Assembly: GCA_023333625.1 (NCBI GenBank)
Contig: CM041643.1
Location: 39,553,641 to 39,617,640, forward strand
DNA from: Bothriochloa decipiens
Taxonomy: Eukaryota; Streptophyta; Magnoliopsida; Poales; Poaceae
Length of the DNA: 64,000 nucleotides
Reading direction: 5' to 3'
Positions within the stretch are counted from its first letter, which is position 1; every line of letters starts with the position of its first letter. Shown in pieces: positions 23,040-35,723 of this stretch. The notes beneath the pieces are model-generated. The model had not been told where the DNA came from. It did no database searches and saw only the letters and a program-made list of their open reading frames with translations. Made by a program: the position numbers and the translations under genes.

Positions 23040-24982
23040 ATGTCTTCGCTAGATCTGCAAGATCAAATTCAGTCTCTGGAGAGTTCCAGGGCCGAAGAGG
23101 ACAAGTCTCAGATAGATTCTGACGAAGAAAATCTTGAAGATGTTGATGCGTCTGTTGAGGACTTGGTGAAGGATGATGAAGGTTTTACCTTGAATTTTGG
23201 TAGAACTTTGTTTGAAAAAAGTCATCTTGATGAAATGGTTCGATTGAAAATTGTTGAGCGTGATCAGGTGAGGGTGCCTGATCCCGCGGAGAACAATCCA
23301 AAGCCTTATCCTGACGAATGTATCATGTATCAGAATTTGTCCACTGCTGATCTTCGCTTCCCTTGTCAAGACTTTGTTGAAGATGTTCTGAAAGATTTCA
23401 ATATTTAGATGCATCACTTGACGCCTAATGGTGTGGTTAGGTTGGCTCAGTTTGTTTGGGCTGTCAAGTCTCAGGAGGCTAATGCTGACATTACTGCTTT
23501 TTGCAAACTTTTTGAGATGCATACTCAGTTCAAGGAGTTTATGCTTGAAGGGCGAGTGATCACCAAATATTTTGCTTGTTCAAGTTTTAAGGCTGCTTGC
23601 AACGCTGTTCAAATCTCTCCAGCGACGAGGAACAAGTGGGGTGTTGGAGATTGGTCAAGATATTGGTTCTACCATAAGGTGCCCATGGTTGAAGAAAGGG
23701 ATCCTGTGACAAAGAAATGGTGAAGAGGTATCCAATGGCTGCTAGAATGGAGATTGAGAAGTTTAAATTATCTCCATCTTTTCCTTCTTCTATGATTTCA
23801 AAGACTGCTGTAAAGGCGTACAAGTGCATAGCTTCGGTACAGTGTGCTAGAGATCTTGTTGAAGAGTATGCTGCTGCTAGAATTTGGCCGCCGAAGAAAG
23901 GTTGGTCTTTTTAATGCTTTCATGCTAAAAAAGTCCGAGGGGTGAACTACAAGTTCCCGGATAATGACTTTCATCGTCCGAGGGCTTTTGCTTGTGATGA
24001 AGATTTTGTGAAATCTGTTGAGAGATGAGCTGAGGATTTGCTTGGAAAATATGTGTTAAGCGAGAAGAACAACATTGATAAAATTCTTAGAGTGAATATA
24101 AATGTTTGAACAGAGTTTTTGAGGTTGTGCAGATTGAGTATGGTGAAAGGCCTCCTCCTGCTTATCATTGTGAGAAGAAACAAGGCCAGAAAAAGGAGAA
24201 GGATACTGCTGCTCAGGCTAAAGGCACTAAATGCAAGGCTGGTCCTAGCAAAGCTGTTGCCAAGAAGCTGAAAAAGAATCAAAATCCTTCTGTCTTACTT
24301 GATGCTGAAGAACTTGACGCTGTGTTGGAAGAGAGCCTGGATATGGAGGGAAATTTGGTTTCTGGTTTAGGTGGTTTGAAGAATGATGAAGATGCCAGAG
24401 TTTCCTTGTCTCATCATGCTGAGGTTGAGGTGAGGAAAATTACTATGGCTTTTTCTTCTGATGGGTTAACTTCTTCTTTACTTACTCTGCTGGGTGATGA
24501 CTTGCAGGATTTGGAAGGTCGGAGTTTGCCTGCTGGAAGTTCTATTGATGTTGAAAATGTTGATAGTTTGATTCTTGAAAAAGATACTTTTGAGAGCTGA
24601 TGATACCCATAGAACTGTTGATCCTACTTCGCCAATGCCTGATGCTGAGGCCACTGTTGTTAGGTCTCATGAAGAAAATGTCAATGCTGAGAAAACTTCT
24701 TCGGCTGAGGATCCAGCTATGGTTGACATTGGTGAAGTTGGTGTTCCCAACATGCCTAAGAAAGTTTGTGGTTCTAGGGTTTATACTCTTGATTTTGATG
24801 AAAATGATGACGAGGTTTTTGATGATGAAAGTAACGATGAACATTTGGCGTGCTTGTCGAGGTCTACTATTCATGTTGAAACTAGCCAGAAGATTAATTG
24901 TAATTTGGGTGAACGTGTCTCTACTGGTGAGTACTGCATCTTTGTATTTGATTTGTTTGACCTGTGTTGTCGTAGCGCCTAG
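23040..24982 (+). pseudogene. Antisense ORF of retrotransposon A (Transposase_28-like plant protein)
   Basis: The ATG at 23040 (MSSLDLQDQIQSL) follows a good splice acceptor. An acidic N-terminus leads to the recognisable block STADLRFPCQDFVEDVLKDF, HHLTPNGVVRLAQFVWAV, then RDLVEEYAAARIWPP near 23840-23900. A charged Lys/Glu-rich tail follows. The same blocks occur in element C's antisense gene (LRFPLTNFLQYVLEWF, HHMTPHAFLNMSKFLWAV, RDLVEEMIASDYWPP). The fold resembles the 'putative gypsy type transposon' domain (PF04195 family). A TAG interrupts the frame at 23406, a frameshift lies near 23720, and further breaks follow. A GTGAGT donor near 24926 suggests that another exon once followed. The frame ends at the junction with B. 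The function is unknown. Confidence 0.6.
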
Positions 24983-24998
24983 TCGAAGGGTGGCTCGA

Positions 24999-26218
24999 GT
25001 TCGTCGAGCCCCCGGGTGCGTTCGACCCTCTTTCATCGAGGGGTGCTAGGCGTAGTTGAGCCCCTGAGCTTTGTGTGGCTAGGGCATTGCTAGCTTTAGG
25101 AATCCATCTCACGAGTCCTTTCGATCAGATGTGAGGTGAGAAGCGCCGTACTACCCTCGATTGGGCGAGTCTCAGTGTTCTCTGTGTGCTGATAACGGGG
25201 GATCCAAGTGAGAGTTCATGCCCCATTCGATAGGGTTTGACATGTGGTCGCGGAGGCGCTCTCATTAGAGCCAAATAAACTGATGCGTGGATACCATCCC
25301 CATCGTTAGGGGGCGGTGGTTCAAAGCCTCCCCTCGAGGGGATCCCACGAGTGTCTCTTTGTTTTGGCCTCAGATATGTTCGAGGGTGTCTCGAGAGTTC
25401 GTTCTTGAGCCCCCGGGTGGTTGTTTCCTCTTTCGTCGAGGGCACCCGGTTACGAACGAGCCCCCGAGCCTCTTTCGTCAAGGTCGATTAGGAACTAGCC
25501 CGTCTTTTTCTTTCGACCCTTGCGCTCCTTTTTGATGGGAGGAGGGATGAAGAGCGCCCTGCTACCCTTATTTGGGCGAGCTTCGACGTCCTCTGGTGAG
25601 CTATTATCAGGAAATTCAAGTGAGAGCTCGTGCCCCGTTCGGTAGGGGTCGACAGGTGGCCACGAAGGCACCCTCATTAAAGCTAACAAATGGACACATG
25701 GATTCCAAACCCATTTGATAGTGTTTGGCCGCTCGATGCCTCCCTCCAAGGGGATTCCATAGTTGTCCTTTTGTTTCACCTTGAATATGTCCGAGGAGGT
25801 CTCGAGAGTTCGTTCTTAGCCCCCGGGTGGTTGGTTCCTCTTTCGTCGAGGCCACCCAGTTGCGAGTGAGCCCCCGAGCCTCTTTCGTCGAGGTTGATTA
25901 GGAACAAGCCCATCTTTTTCTTTCGACCCTCATTCTCCTTTTCGACAGGAGGAGGGGTGAGGAGCGCTGTGCTACCCTCATTTGGGCGAGCTCCAACATC
26001 CTCTGGTGAGCTGTTATCGAGAAATTCAAGTGAGAGCTTGTGCCCCGTTCGCTAGGGGTCGACAGGTGGCCACGGAGGTGCCCTCATTGAAGCTAACAAA
26101 TGGACACATGGATTCTGAACCCATTCGATAGGGTTCGGTGGCTCGATGCCTCCCTCTGAGGGGATTCTGTAGTTGTCCTTTCATTTCACCTTGAATATGT
26201 CCGAGGAGGCTTTTGAGA
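24999..26218. repeat. Three tandem copies of a ~410-bp unit in B
   Basis: Unit boundaries can be set at GTTCGTC (24999), GTTCTTGAGCCCCC (25401) and GTTCTTAGCCCCC (25812), ending near 26218. The periods are about 402, 411 and 407 bp. Each copy holds CCTCTTTCGTCGAGG-like and GTGCCCCGTTCG-like blocks. The short ORFs inside are shadows. Confidence 0.8.
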
Positions 26219-26585
26219 GTTCCTTCTCGAACAAGGGACTCGTGTCGGCTCCCCCCGGTCATCCCTGACTCGGATACTCAAGGGCGGCTGTCGAACCCTA
26301 ATTGAGGGCCAGCCTTCGCTCCCTTGAGATTTTTGTGGGGCCAAGGCCCGCGTTCCTTACCATGGAAGGAATCATCCATGAATAACTCCTCTCGTCCGTT
26401 GGGCATGCCTTTTGAGGTAGGAGTCATAACGGCACAGTCGTGGGTGGCGGGGACAACGTCTAGAGGCCGAGTATTCGACGCGTGTCCCTGTATCCAAAAA
26501 CTGAGGGAGCGGTTAGGTTCGGACATTAAATGCAGGGATTTACCTGCCCTTTTCACCGGTTCTACCCATTGCCCTTCGACCTACC

Positions 26586-26592
26586 TATAAAT
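26586..26592 (+). promoter_or_regulatory. TATA box of B's antisense gene
   Basis: TATAAAT lies about 170 bp upstream of the ATG at 26755, in the antisense orientation relative to B's gag. Confidence 0.45.
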
Positions 26593-26754
26593 CTAGGAGG
26601 TGGGGTTTCGTCTGTCCCCCATCTTGCCTTGCTACTTTTGCTGCTACTATCACCGGAGAGAAGAGTAGCCCTGTTCGTTAGCGCAAGAGAGAAGAGGGGA
26701 GAAATTGGGAATCTTCCTTCCTGTCCACATGCTGAGCTAACCTGTGCTATTGCT

Positions 26755-27051
26755 ATGACGCTAGAACTTCTCTCTCCAGAGGATTGGCACCCATCGGCCA
26801 TGATGGAGCGAGAGCTCAAGGAGTTGGTGGATGATGGGCTTCTTTGTCCCGTCATCTCGGCTGATCGGCCAGAGTGGATGGTGCCGCCGAAGGAGCCCTT
26901 GGTCTGCAATGACTTTGGTGTTGATGCCGAGGCAGAGGTCGAGGATGACGTGCGTGGGACCTCCCTCACCAATTGGTTGTACGAGCTCAGTCAGGTTGTG
27001 AGGGAGCAAGTCCGGAATGCGCTTCATGTTGGTGTGAAACATCGAGAATGA
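26755..27051 (+). pseudogene. Antisense ORF of retrotransposon B (Transposase_28-like), internally deleted
   Basis: The ATG at 26755 begins MTLELLSPEDWHPSAMMERE, followed by LKELVDDGLLCPV and PEWMVPP. This matches the N-terminal block of the PF04195 'putative gypsy type transposon' proteins of grasses. The conserved middle part of the family is missing: the frame passes directly into an acidic linker and a TNWLYELSQVVREQVRNAL helix-like end, and it stops at 27051. Family-like C-terminal remnants follow out of frame to about 27190. At 98 residues it is far shorter than the usual several hundred. It lies antisense to B, near B's 3' end. Confidence 0.6.
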
Positions 27052-27319
27052 GGAAAGGCACAAGGCCTTGGTCGAGGCTGCTGGGGAGCCCGGTGGTCGG
27101 TTGGCGAAGCTGTTTGAGCCCGAGATCCTTCCTCCCGGTGTTGATGAAGAAGAAGCCGTCCTGTGAGCCAATCTGGGCAAGAAGGCCCATGTAATAGGAT
27201 AGGTTTTTACTTGTGTTGATGTGGCCTCGAGGACCTTAAAACATGATGTTTGTATGCATTTTGAATGCTTTCAAGTTCGAGTCCGTCATTCCTTTTCTGC
27301 TCGAGTTGAGTTTTTACGC

Positions 27320-27660
27320 AGTCATCTTGGCGCACGGTTGCGTCCTTTGGTGTGGGTGTGAGTGAAGGTACCATAGCTCGGAGGCATAGGCGATCTCGCG
27401 GCACCACAGCCCCCTGGCCTCAGGGTGCCCTCATGACTTTGTCAACTATGTAAGAACTCGCATCGAAGCATATAGGAATGTTAGACATTGATTTTTTGAC
27501 ATCATGTGCTTTTACTAAGTCTTCTTAGCGCGTGGTTATGCCCCTTGGTGTGAGGGAGGGAGTGGAGGTACCATAGCATGGACGCGTGGGTGATCTCGTG
27601 GCTCGACAGCCCTTCGGCCTCAGGTTTGTCCTCGCGGCCTTGTCGACTATGTAAAAGAAT
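27320..27660. repeat. Direct repeat, two copies about 200 bp apart, in B
   Basis: Blocks around GGTACCATAGC(T/A)(C/T)GGA and GGCCTCAGG recur at about 27368-27440 and 27570-27640. They lie in the noncoding 3' part of B. No gene is visible in 27200-27850. Confidence 0.6.
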
Positions 27661-27857
27661 AGACGTCGAGTTTCAAAAAAACATGCAAGTTTTTAGGAAC
27701 TTTGGGGGTTCCCCCCTTTTAGCCCCCGAGGGAGGCTCAACTCTATTAAGGCAGAGTTGAGGCTAACTTATGCATGTGAACAAAAAGTTGAACTTGTAAA
27801 CGAAAGTACTTCTTATTCGTTCATGACATGGGAAAAAAAGGCTTCGAAGCCCTAGGG

Positions 27858-28008
27858 GTGAAAGCGACGTAGCTGTTCGATGTTCCATGCGTTGTTGAAG
27901 GTTTCACCTTTCCCATTGGCTAGCTTGTAGGTTCCGGGCTTCAACACTTCTACAACGATGAAAGGGCCCTCCCATGGTGGAGTTAGCTTATGGCGTCGAA
28001 GAAGGCGT
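27858..28008 (-). pseudogene. Integrase C-terminus of retrotransposon B
   Basis: The minus strand reads KLTPPWEGPFIVVEVLKPG, then ETFNNAWNIEQLRRFHP and a stop. This is the normal end of a Gypsy integrase, the conserved SH3-like tail that ends pol. Everything upstream of it in pol has been deleted, so it directly follows gag. Confidence 0.75.
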
Positions 28009-28019
28009 CGACAGCCTCC

Positions 28020-30027
28020 TCTCTAGCGACGCAACTGGCAATGACGTCATCAGTTTGTCGGCGGTCTTCGGGGGGTTACACCCCAGCTCTTGAACCAGCT
28101 CCTTACAGGTAGTCCCGGCAATGAACGGCAGGATCAAGTCATCGTCAGGGATATGGGGGAGCTTGGTGCATTGCTTGGAAAAGCGCCAAGCGAAATCACG
28201 GAGGGACTCCCCGGGCTTCTGCTTACAGCTTTGGAGGTCCCACTTGTTGCCAGGTCACATGTAAGTTCCCTTAAAGCTCCCTTCGAACACCCTGACTAGG
28301 TTGGACCAATCATGGATCTAGTCAGGGGGAAGTTCCTCGAGCCACCTTCAAGCGATGTCCGATAGGAACAGGGAGAGTTGACGGATGATGGCGTGATCGT
28401 TACACGCCCCGCCCGACTGGCATGCCAACTTGAAATCAGCTAGCCATAGCTCGGGCTTGGTCTCGCCATTGTACTTGATGAGGCTCATGGGGGACGGGAG
28501 GGATTTGGCAGCGGTGTCCTTCGAATCGTCCTGCTGAATACACGAGGGCCCTGCGGCTCAGGGGACCAGTGCCGGTCCTCGTCGCCTCGCACCTCGACAT
28601 TACCACTCTTGCGTCGACGGTTCTCACTAATGTCGTAGCACGTGTTTCAAGGCTCGCGGTTGTCATGGATGTGCTCACGGACGGGGATAGCCTTCTTGGG
28701 CCGGGGGCATTCACTTGATGGACTGAGCCCTCCCTCTCATGTCGAGAGGGTTCAGGGGGTTGCTCTGAGGCCACCCCTCGATGTCTCGAGGCCGAGCTTT
28801 CCACCTGCTGTGCGGCAGCTACCTCGAGGAGGCCCTGAACCTCCTGCTGGATGCGACAGGCCTCAGGATTCGAGGGGATCGGCATGTTGCAGAGAAGAAT
28901 GGTCACCGCAACGACATTCTAACTGGCGCGGTTGAAGAGGGATCGCTCGACCGCTCCCTCCCTAATGATCTGCCGGTGGACTTCTCGGGCTCTGGCTGTA
29001 GCCCTTCCGCCGGGTGGATGTCTGCGCTCCTGCTCGATGGTGCGCTCGAGCTAGCACAGATGCTCTTGGTCCTCGTCGAGCTTGGCTCGCATATCTTAGA
29101 CTTGCGTGAGCTAGGCATCATGGGCGTCCTGAGACAACCACGTGTCACTTGGCACAGCTGGTGGCTGCTCCCCTTGATCCACCACGACGAGGTCGCCTTC
29201 TGCTACAGCTGCAGCCGTGGTTGTGGCCGCGGGGTCGATGGTGTCAGCGCTCGAAGTGACAGCTCCATCGATGTGGAAGCACTCGCGTGTGGGGTTGTAG
29301 TGGTCAGAGTCAAAGTCGGGGTCACCAGAGTAGAAGATGGGGAACTGCCCCCGCCGCTCCTCATCCAGCTGGTGTCGTATCGTGCCGAGGGTGTAGTGCC
29401 TTGGGCTAGGAGTCTCTGAAGACTCTAGGGAATGCTCGGAGGTCGGTGTGGAAGTCAGCACGTCCAGGGTGGCATGAAGGAGGTGCCCCGGGAGGCCCTC
29501 GTACCTGCTCATGTTGGTGCTCACCGTGGAGGAGTATGACCTGGCGGTGTTGTTGAGGCCAAATGGAAATGGTCGTCGGGACTTGAACAAGTCGTGCAGA
29601 AGTAGGCTGGGTGGCGTCAAGGCTATGCCTGCTGGAGAGGCCATCCCAGACCCCCTCGATGAGCGGATCACGAAGGTGAAGTCGGGGTTGCCGTCGAGTC
29701 CTCCCAGCTTCTCCTTCGCTCCCAGGCGTAAGTCTGCCAGGTTCCCAACCAGGGACCTTGCATCCTTAGCCAGGTGCGAGGAAGCTGAGGCAGAAGTTGA
29801 CTCACTCTCAGAGCAGGGTTGGCGGTTTTGCTGGCCACGCCTCCTCCTGGGTGCGGATGCGTGATGACGTGACCGGCGAGGGGCCCGTTGCAGGGACCCG
29901 GGGTTGCCTCCGCTCGGGTTTTCGACCGAGAGTAGAACCATGTCTGGCCGTGGTCGAGCGACAGGAACTCCAAGCTCCCGAACTAGACCACCGTGGTGAA
30001 CAGAAGAGATGGAATGGAGTCTGCCAT
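28020..30027 (-). pseudogene. Gag region of retrotransposon B
   Basis: The minus-strand ATG at 30027 starts MADSIPSLLFTTVV. One frame is open from near the primer site to 29111 over a Ser/Arg-rich N-terminal region. The capsid part near 28440-28090 contains LWLADFKLACQSGGACNDHA, SDIARWLEELPPD-like residues broken by a stop, then PGESLRDFAWRFSKQCTKLP. These match the Retrotrans_gag family. Stops and frame changes show it is defective. The zinc-finger region is absent because of the deletion at about 28010. Confidence 0.65.
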
Positions 30028-30062
30028 CTAAAAAATGGCGGGAAATGCTAGTGACACGCAGA

Positions 30063-30083
30063 TCCCATACCTGGCGCGCCAAC
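30063..30083 (-). other. Primer-binding region of retrotransposon B
   Basis: The minus strand reads GTTGGCGCGCCAGGTATGGG immediately after the LTR end AACA. This position defines the tRNA primer site of an LTR retrotransposon. The tRNA was not identified with confidence. Confidence 0.5.
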
Positions 30084-33000
30084 TGTTAGTGTTTGGACCC
30101 CGGGGGTCTAGCACCAATGAGTGAATACATACTGTGTGCTCCCTAATCCGGATGGTGATGCAAGATGAACACATGAGATTTATCCTAGTTCGGGCAATAG
30201 AAGGCCCTACGTCCAGCTGGGGGGGAGAGTTTGTATTATCTTGCACCGAAGTGCTTGTACAGGGGTGAATAAAAGCATGCGAGTGAGCGAGCGAGCTGGG
30301 ACTTGAGCATTTTGGGCTCTGGTAGCTCTCTTTTGACCTGTCTGAACTAGTGCCTGACACTTCCTTTTATAGGCAAAGGAGGGGCTCAGGGTTACATGAA
30401 TTTAGGGCGGACGTTGCTGTTGACGTTGGGGAGGAGATGCTGATCATGTCGGTGCCGCTGTAGAGACATGAGCCGGGCGTGGCGTGTGACAGAACCGACC
30501 AATTTATTAGAGCACAAGCACATAATTCGCCATTAAGACAGCAAACTACATGATTGAGACCTAATAAACCCGGTAGTCATACCGAAATCTCGAAGGATTT
30601 CAAACATTTCCAGCACGACCAAGATCGTAATAAGTTTAGCGTTCACCCTTCACAACGTACATAGTTCGCTCATAGTTTTACACAATCAGAGTACAAATAA
30701 AGTTGTTACAAACCAAGTTCAAATTTCAAAATAGCAGAAATGATTAAGTTCAAATACACACACACTTAGTTCAAATACTATGCTAGGTCCTCGTCAACAT
30801 CCAACAAAAGCATAAGATAGGTAGAGTGACCATGCCCAAGGTCTAGTCATCACCCAACGCGGGATAGAAGCAGTGCTGGCAATAGTCATAAAACATCTCA
30901 CCATCTGCAACAACATGGAAAAATAAAATCCTGAGTACGAGAATGTACTCAGCTAGACTTACCTGTCATAAACTAAAAATAAATTGACTCCAAGGAGTAT
31001 GCAAGGCTATATAAGTAGGATAGCTGACTCATCAGTTGCAGAAAAGCTTGCATTAAAGAAAGATTTGACCATAACCTTCTAGCATTGTATTTTAATTTGA
31101 TTAACCTTATCATGCTAAATTAGCACCTGTACTAAACAAGCTTGGTAAGAATTATTCAACAAGAAAAGTAACCAATTCCGGTTGAGTGCCTTTCAACATC
31201 ACGGCTCAACCATCTCATCTCTTTATTCAAGTTATTACTACGATGCCGCTGCTCAAGTCAAGTGTTCACTGTCCAGGAACGATGGTGATTATAATTGATT
31301 ACTAACCAGCTGGTGGGGTATTCCTCACACAAACTACACTCACCCGCTAAACTGAGCTACAGATCACCGAAAGTTCGACTCAGAAAAATCACGGGATCAA
31401 CATGTACCATCGTATCCGGGAACCGCCCGGCTGCCTTATTCAGGGCGACCCTGACCTCGGACTTACTCTCCGTGTAACCCGTGGTCCCCCATCTTCTCCA
31501 ATACGATGCGTACAGCAGGTCAACTCCCGGCCCAAACCAAACCCAGGCTTCGCGGTCGGAACGACTTATCCTTCCAGTTAAATGCGAGGCATGCGTTCAA
31601 TATGACTTGAGGACATACAACGGACGGGGTCCTAGTTTGACACAGACAGGATAACCTCACCGAACCTCCAGTTCAGTCCCAACACCAATCCCGCCTGGTC
31701 TCGATTTATTATCTCCACATGGTTATCCAAGATAACAATGTATTCAACCATTCTGAGTCACCACCTATAACTCACGGATGACAGGAAATCACCCGACTTC
31801 TACCGATCTAGTTAAAGCAAGGCTAAGCAGATAATCACACCTGAACCTAACGGGGTTGAAGGATATACAGTGGGCAAGGAATATAAGTAATGCAGCAACG
31901 GTATAAAACAACGCCTATAACTTAATGCATCAAACAAGTAAAGGACTCAAGTTAGATATTTACAAACCACAGGGAGAATGCTCCGGGGCTTGCCTTTCAG
32001 GAAAGAGCTTGGCTGATGGTCAGGACACTCGAGAAGATTAACCTCGGGATCCTCTTCTGCTGCTATCCCCTGCACCAAGGCTTCCTGCTGGCCTTCCTCT
32101 CCTTGTACTCCGAGAACTACCATTTCGAGCTCTGACGATCCTGTATGATGCACGGTGCGTACGAATACCACAAATACATATTAAATACAAAGGTATATGC
32201 TGATGTGAATGAATACTCAGTTAAAGTAATTGACATGATTTTAAAACATGCATGATAAGCACATGTCATCTGCATTTCCTTCTACAATCAAATCTTATAC
32301 AAGCCTCACATTACAATTTACTTACACATTAAAAGGAATTATAAATGACTATTGTTTTGCACACTACCCTCTACTGAACCAAAACCAATAACAGATTTCA
32401 CCCATCACAAACCTCAGAAAAAACATTATTATACACATGAAATAATAACTTAAAGCATTATTAAATTCTTAAAAGAAATCAGGGTAGAACTGCAACATGA
32501 CTTTAGATTACTCAAAAAATTCTGTAAAAATTAAAGAAGCTTAAGCATGTCTAATGTAGACTACCATAAAAATTTTAGATCAAAACAGTAAGTACTTTAT
32601 CCTACACAAAAATAACAAGGCAGCACAATTCAATGGGCATAAAATACTTTGTATATAGAAAAATATCAAACAACAGATCTTAGAATACTCTTAGCTCTAG
32701 ATTGGCATAAAAACATCCTCCAAAAAGTTTCATGCCTAAATCACTTATTTATTATGAATTATTTATCATCTACTTAAAAAGGCACCATAATTAAATAGGA
32801 CAATATTTACACATGACATAGCCTTTCAACATTTTTTACAGATAGAGCATGACATAAGAAGACTAACAAACTTGGATTCATATTTTTCTGAGCAACAGAG
32901 AATTACTTATGCATTTTCCAAGATAATGGCATTTAATAGGGATAAATAAATCTATACAGAAAAGTATCACAAAATTCACATTTCATATTTTTCATGCATA

Positions 33001-35491
33001 GATCTCCTCAAAAGAAAAATACTGCAAGTTGAACCAACTCATTTGGACTAAAAATGAGGAAGATATGATTTTTCAAAGATTTTACAAAAATTTGGAAAAA
33101 GATTCTTTAAAATGAAAAAGAAAACCGTTTTGCACCGGGAACCCTGGACTTTTCTAAAATCAACCGTGCCCTATTTTAAAACTCTCTGAGTCTGGCCACT
33201 TTGCACTTAAGTCCGAGAAAGAACAGAAATGGTGCCTGCGGTCCACACTGCGGGAAAAGGTCGCCGGCGTCGGGATTCCTCACCGACGGTGAGGTCACCG
33301 GTCGGGCTATAGCCACTACAAGACTCAGCTCGGCAGCACGAACTCGATGGTGTAATAGATAGAACTAAACTCGCCCAAAATCATCGTCGGCCACGCACAC
33401 CGGCGGACGGCGGCGGCGGTCGGCGACGCGCCGGCCATCTCGGGCCACGGCGGGGCGCAAGAACTAGCCTACTAGCTCGAGCGAGTCCAGGCGACTCGAA
33501 CTAACCAGACAACGCAAAGAATGGCTGGATGGAATGACGACGGTGCTGCACGTCGGCGAGCGGCGGCGCGACCCGCGACGGCGGTCGGCCAAAATCCGAA
33601 AAGTACAAACCCTAATCGATCCCATTAGCTACTTCAATCAGTTCTACTCATGCAGGCGGTCACAATGCGCGAGCTAAAGGAGGGAGAAAGGGGTTGCTAG
33701 CCACGGCGGACCGCGCGGTGATCGGGGCGACCATGACCGACGGAGGGGGAAACGGTCGATTCGGTCTCTACCTGGGTTCTCGGGGGCAGTGAGCGTGCGC
33801 AAGACGCGTCTCACGTCAAGGCAGAGCTGTTGGCGAGCTCTGGGAAGAATGTGATAGGGCTATGAGGCGTGGTGGTGATGCGAGCTTCGGGGCGACGGCA
33901 ATGGCGGACTCCGAGCGCGCTCGAGTTCTGGCGAAGGAAAATGAGGCGAGAGGGAGTGTCTGGAGATGGGGAAAAGAGTGAGGGAGAGAGTGACGCGGTC
34001 TGGTCGCCTTGAAGCCGGCGCTCGAGCTCGGACAGGCGGACCGCGGCGTCGGGCATCGACGCGCGCGTGGCATGCATGCGAACGGAGCGGGGCCGAGCGG
34101 AGGGGCGCGTGGGCGGCAGTGGGGTCGGGCGAGCGCGGGCGTGTGCGGCGCGTGCGAGCGGGGGCCAAACAGCAGGCAGCAGCAGCGTCCCGGCGTACGG
34201 TCACCGTGTGGCCGGCGTCGGCCGCGACACCGTCGCGAGGAAGAAGATTAGAGGGAAGAAGAAGAGACTGGTAGGTGGGTCCCACTGCGCCAAGATTCGT
34301 GCAGAACTTGATTTACTCTATATTTTCCAAAATAATCCGAATTTGAAAAAACTTGTAAAAGATGAAATGTTGCTCTCAATGAGTAGAACAATTCACTTTT
34401 AAACATCAAAGCCTAATTCTGCCTAGAATTTGAAATTCAAAAATGGGAATTTAAAATCCATTTAAAATTAAAAGAAAAACATTTTTATAAACTGTTTTTG
34501 ACATTTTTGACCTACTTCCAAGCCTTTTCATGAAATGACCCAAAAATAAGTTTTGCTCCAAATAATTTTCTCTGCAAACTTCATTTAACACTCAACCCCA
34601 AACAAGCAACCTATCATATAGCTCTAGTTCAAAACAATGCAAGCACATTGTTCATTTTATCATTTCATGTAAACAATGACTATGCAAAGAGATGATTATG
34701 CTCATGATATGTAAGATAATGCATGCTTAACACCATGGTGTTACATGGCGTGCCTTGAAGCGACATGCCCGGAGATGATGGTCGTCCTTCTCGTGTGTGG
34801 GATGACACAGCTGATGGCCGGTGAAAGATCAACGCCCATGCCCGATCGTGTGGATCCCTGTAGCCGTCACGTCCGGAGTTGTTGGAGTGTTGGTCGGTGA
34901 TGACGAAGTCCCGCTCGAGGGGGTGATCAATGGGGTCAAGGCCCAAATGGATAAGACTGAGCCCCAAGAAATGCGGTATGGATACTGGCAAATGTGCCTC
35001 GAGGGGGTGCCGAATGGGGCACAGTGCATGACATGGCATTACAGTGCAGTACGATTCGCCAGATTCTCGGATATGGGCGGTAAAAAGCTGGATTTGACCT
35101 TTGTACACGCGACTGTTACCACGACTGTAGCCATAAAGTTAGGCGGGAGCAGGTAGAACACACTAAATGCCCTAAAAACCATACTGGGAGTAGGTAATCG
35201 AGGGGTGTGCCGTACTCGAGGGGCATCCGTTCACTCGGGTAAATCTCCGTCACCGAAGGGTAGCCCGAGTGGAACCCTTGAGTGACCTGCTCTGCCTTGA
35301 GTGGGCACCCTTCAGGTAGGTAGCGGCCTGGACCGCCGAGGCTCATTCGTGGGTCGGCCCAGTATGACTTCGCTATTGGGCTTCTTGTGCTAGGTGAAGG
35401 ATAATCGCCGCAATGGTTTTTGGTTTGCTGATGTCCGAGGTTAATCCACTTAATCGAGGGTTAAGGGTACCCCTTTCCCAGGTACCCGACA
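30084..35491 (-). repeat. 5' LTR of retrotransposon B, split by D1
   Basis: The LTR begins TGTTAGTGTTTGGACC and ends GGTACCCGACA on the plus strand. Without the D1 insertion and its duplicated target it is about 1142 bp. A minus-strand TATAAAAGG box lies near 30362-30374. The ORFs at 34680-35346 are fortuitous. Confidence 0.7.
30485..34745. mobile_element. D1: solo long LTR (Del/Tekay-like), 4.26 kb
   Basis: The segment begins TGTGACAGAACC and ends GGTGTTACA. TGGCG flanks both sides (30480-30484 and 34746-34750), a perfect 5-bp target duplication. No gag or pol is present, so it is most simply a solo LTR of one of the grass Gypsy clades with LTRs of 3-4 kb. The first 2.7 kb is AT-rich. The part at 33240-34280 is GC-rich, with open but low-complexity frames. 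The ORFs there are not real genes. Confidence 0.7.
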
Positions 35492-35723
35492 CTTTGATTG
35501 CTTGAGCTTGACCTTGATTGGCGGCTTTGCTCGTGTTGTTGATGTGATTTATCCTCTGAAATGGTCTTCGCTCAGCATTTGTCATTCTTGAGTGTTGGAA
35601 ATTGTTATTTGATCTTGGCATGTTTCTTTCTCCGTTTTCTTCTTCTGTTCTTTTTCTGTAGTCTTCGTCGGACTCACAGTACTTTCTCATTTTTTCATAT
35701 AACTTTTCCACTGTGGTTGGTCT
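35492..35723 (-). pseudogene. Gag fragment of retrotransposon A (C-terminal part)
   Basis: The minus strand reads TTVEKLYEKMRKYCESDEDY and then an Asn/Arg-rich segment, which is the region after the capsid in plant Gypsy gag. It continues the A gag fragment at 40455-40880 and is interrupted by D2. It ends at the border of B. Confidence 0.65.

Larger units (their letters stand above)
24985..35491 (-). mobile_element. Retrotransposon B (Gypsy-like), internally deleted, lacking its 3' LTR
   Basis: On the minus strand the order is a 5' LTR of about 1.14 kb (35491 to 30084, split by D1), a primer-binding region, gag, then directly the C-terminus of integrase, an antisense ORF, and a tandem-repeat tract. 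Protease, RT, RNase H and most of integrase are missing at about 28010. The second LTR, expected to the left of 24985, is absent, and the sequence passes straight into A's antisense gene. B sits in the gag of A. Confidence 0.7.

Noticed and set aside
24999..26218. CRISPR array or other prokaryotic repeat system
   Set aside because: The three ~410-bp units are too long and few, have no spacers, and lie within a plant retrotransposon.
33811..34402. Overlapping ORFs in D1
   Set aside because: Arg/Ala-rich shadows in GC-rich LTR DNA, with no consistent frame.
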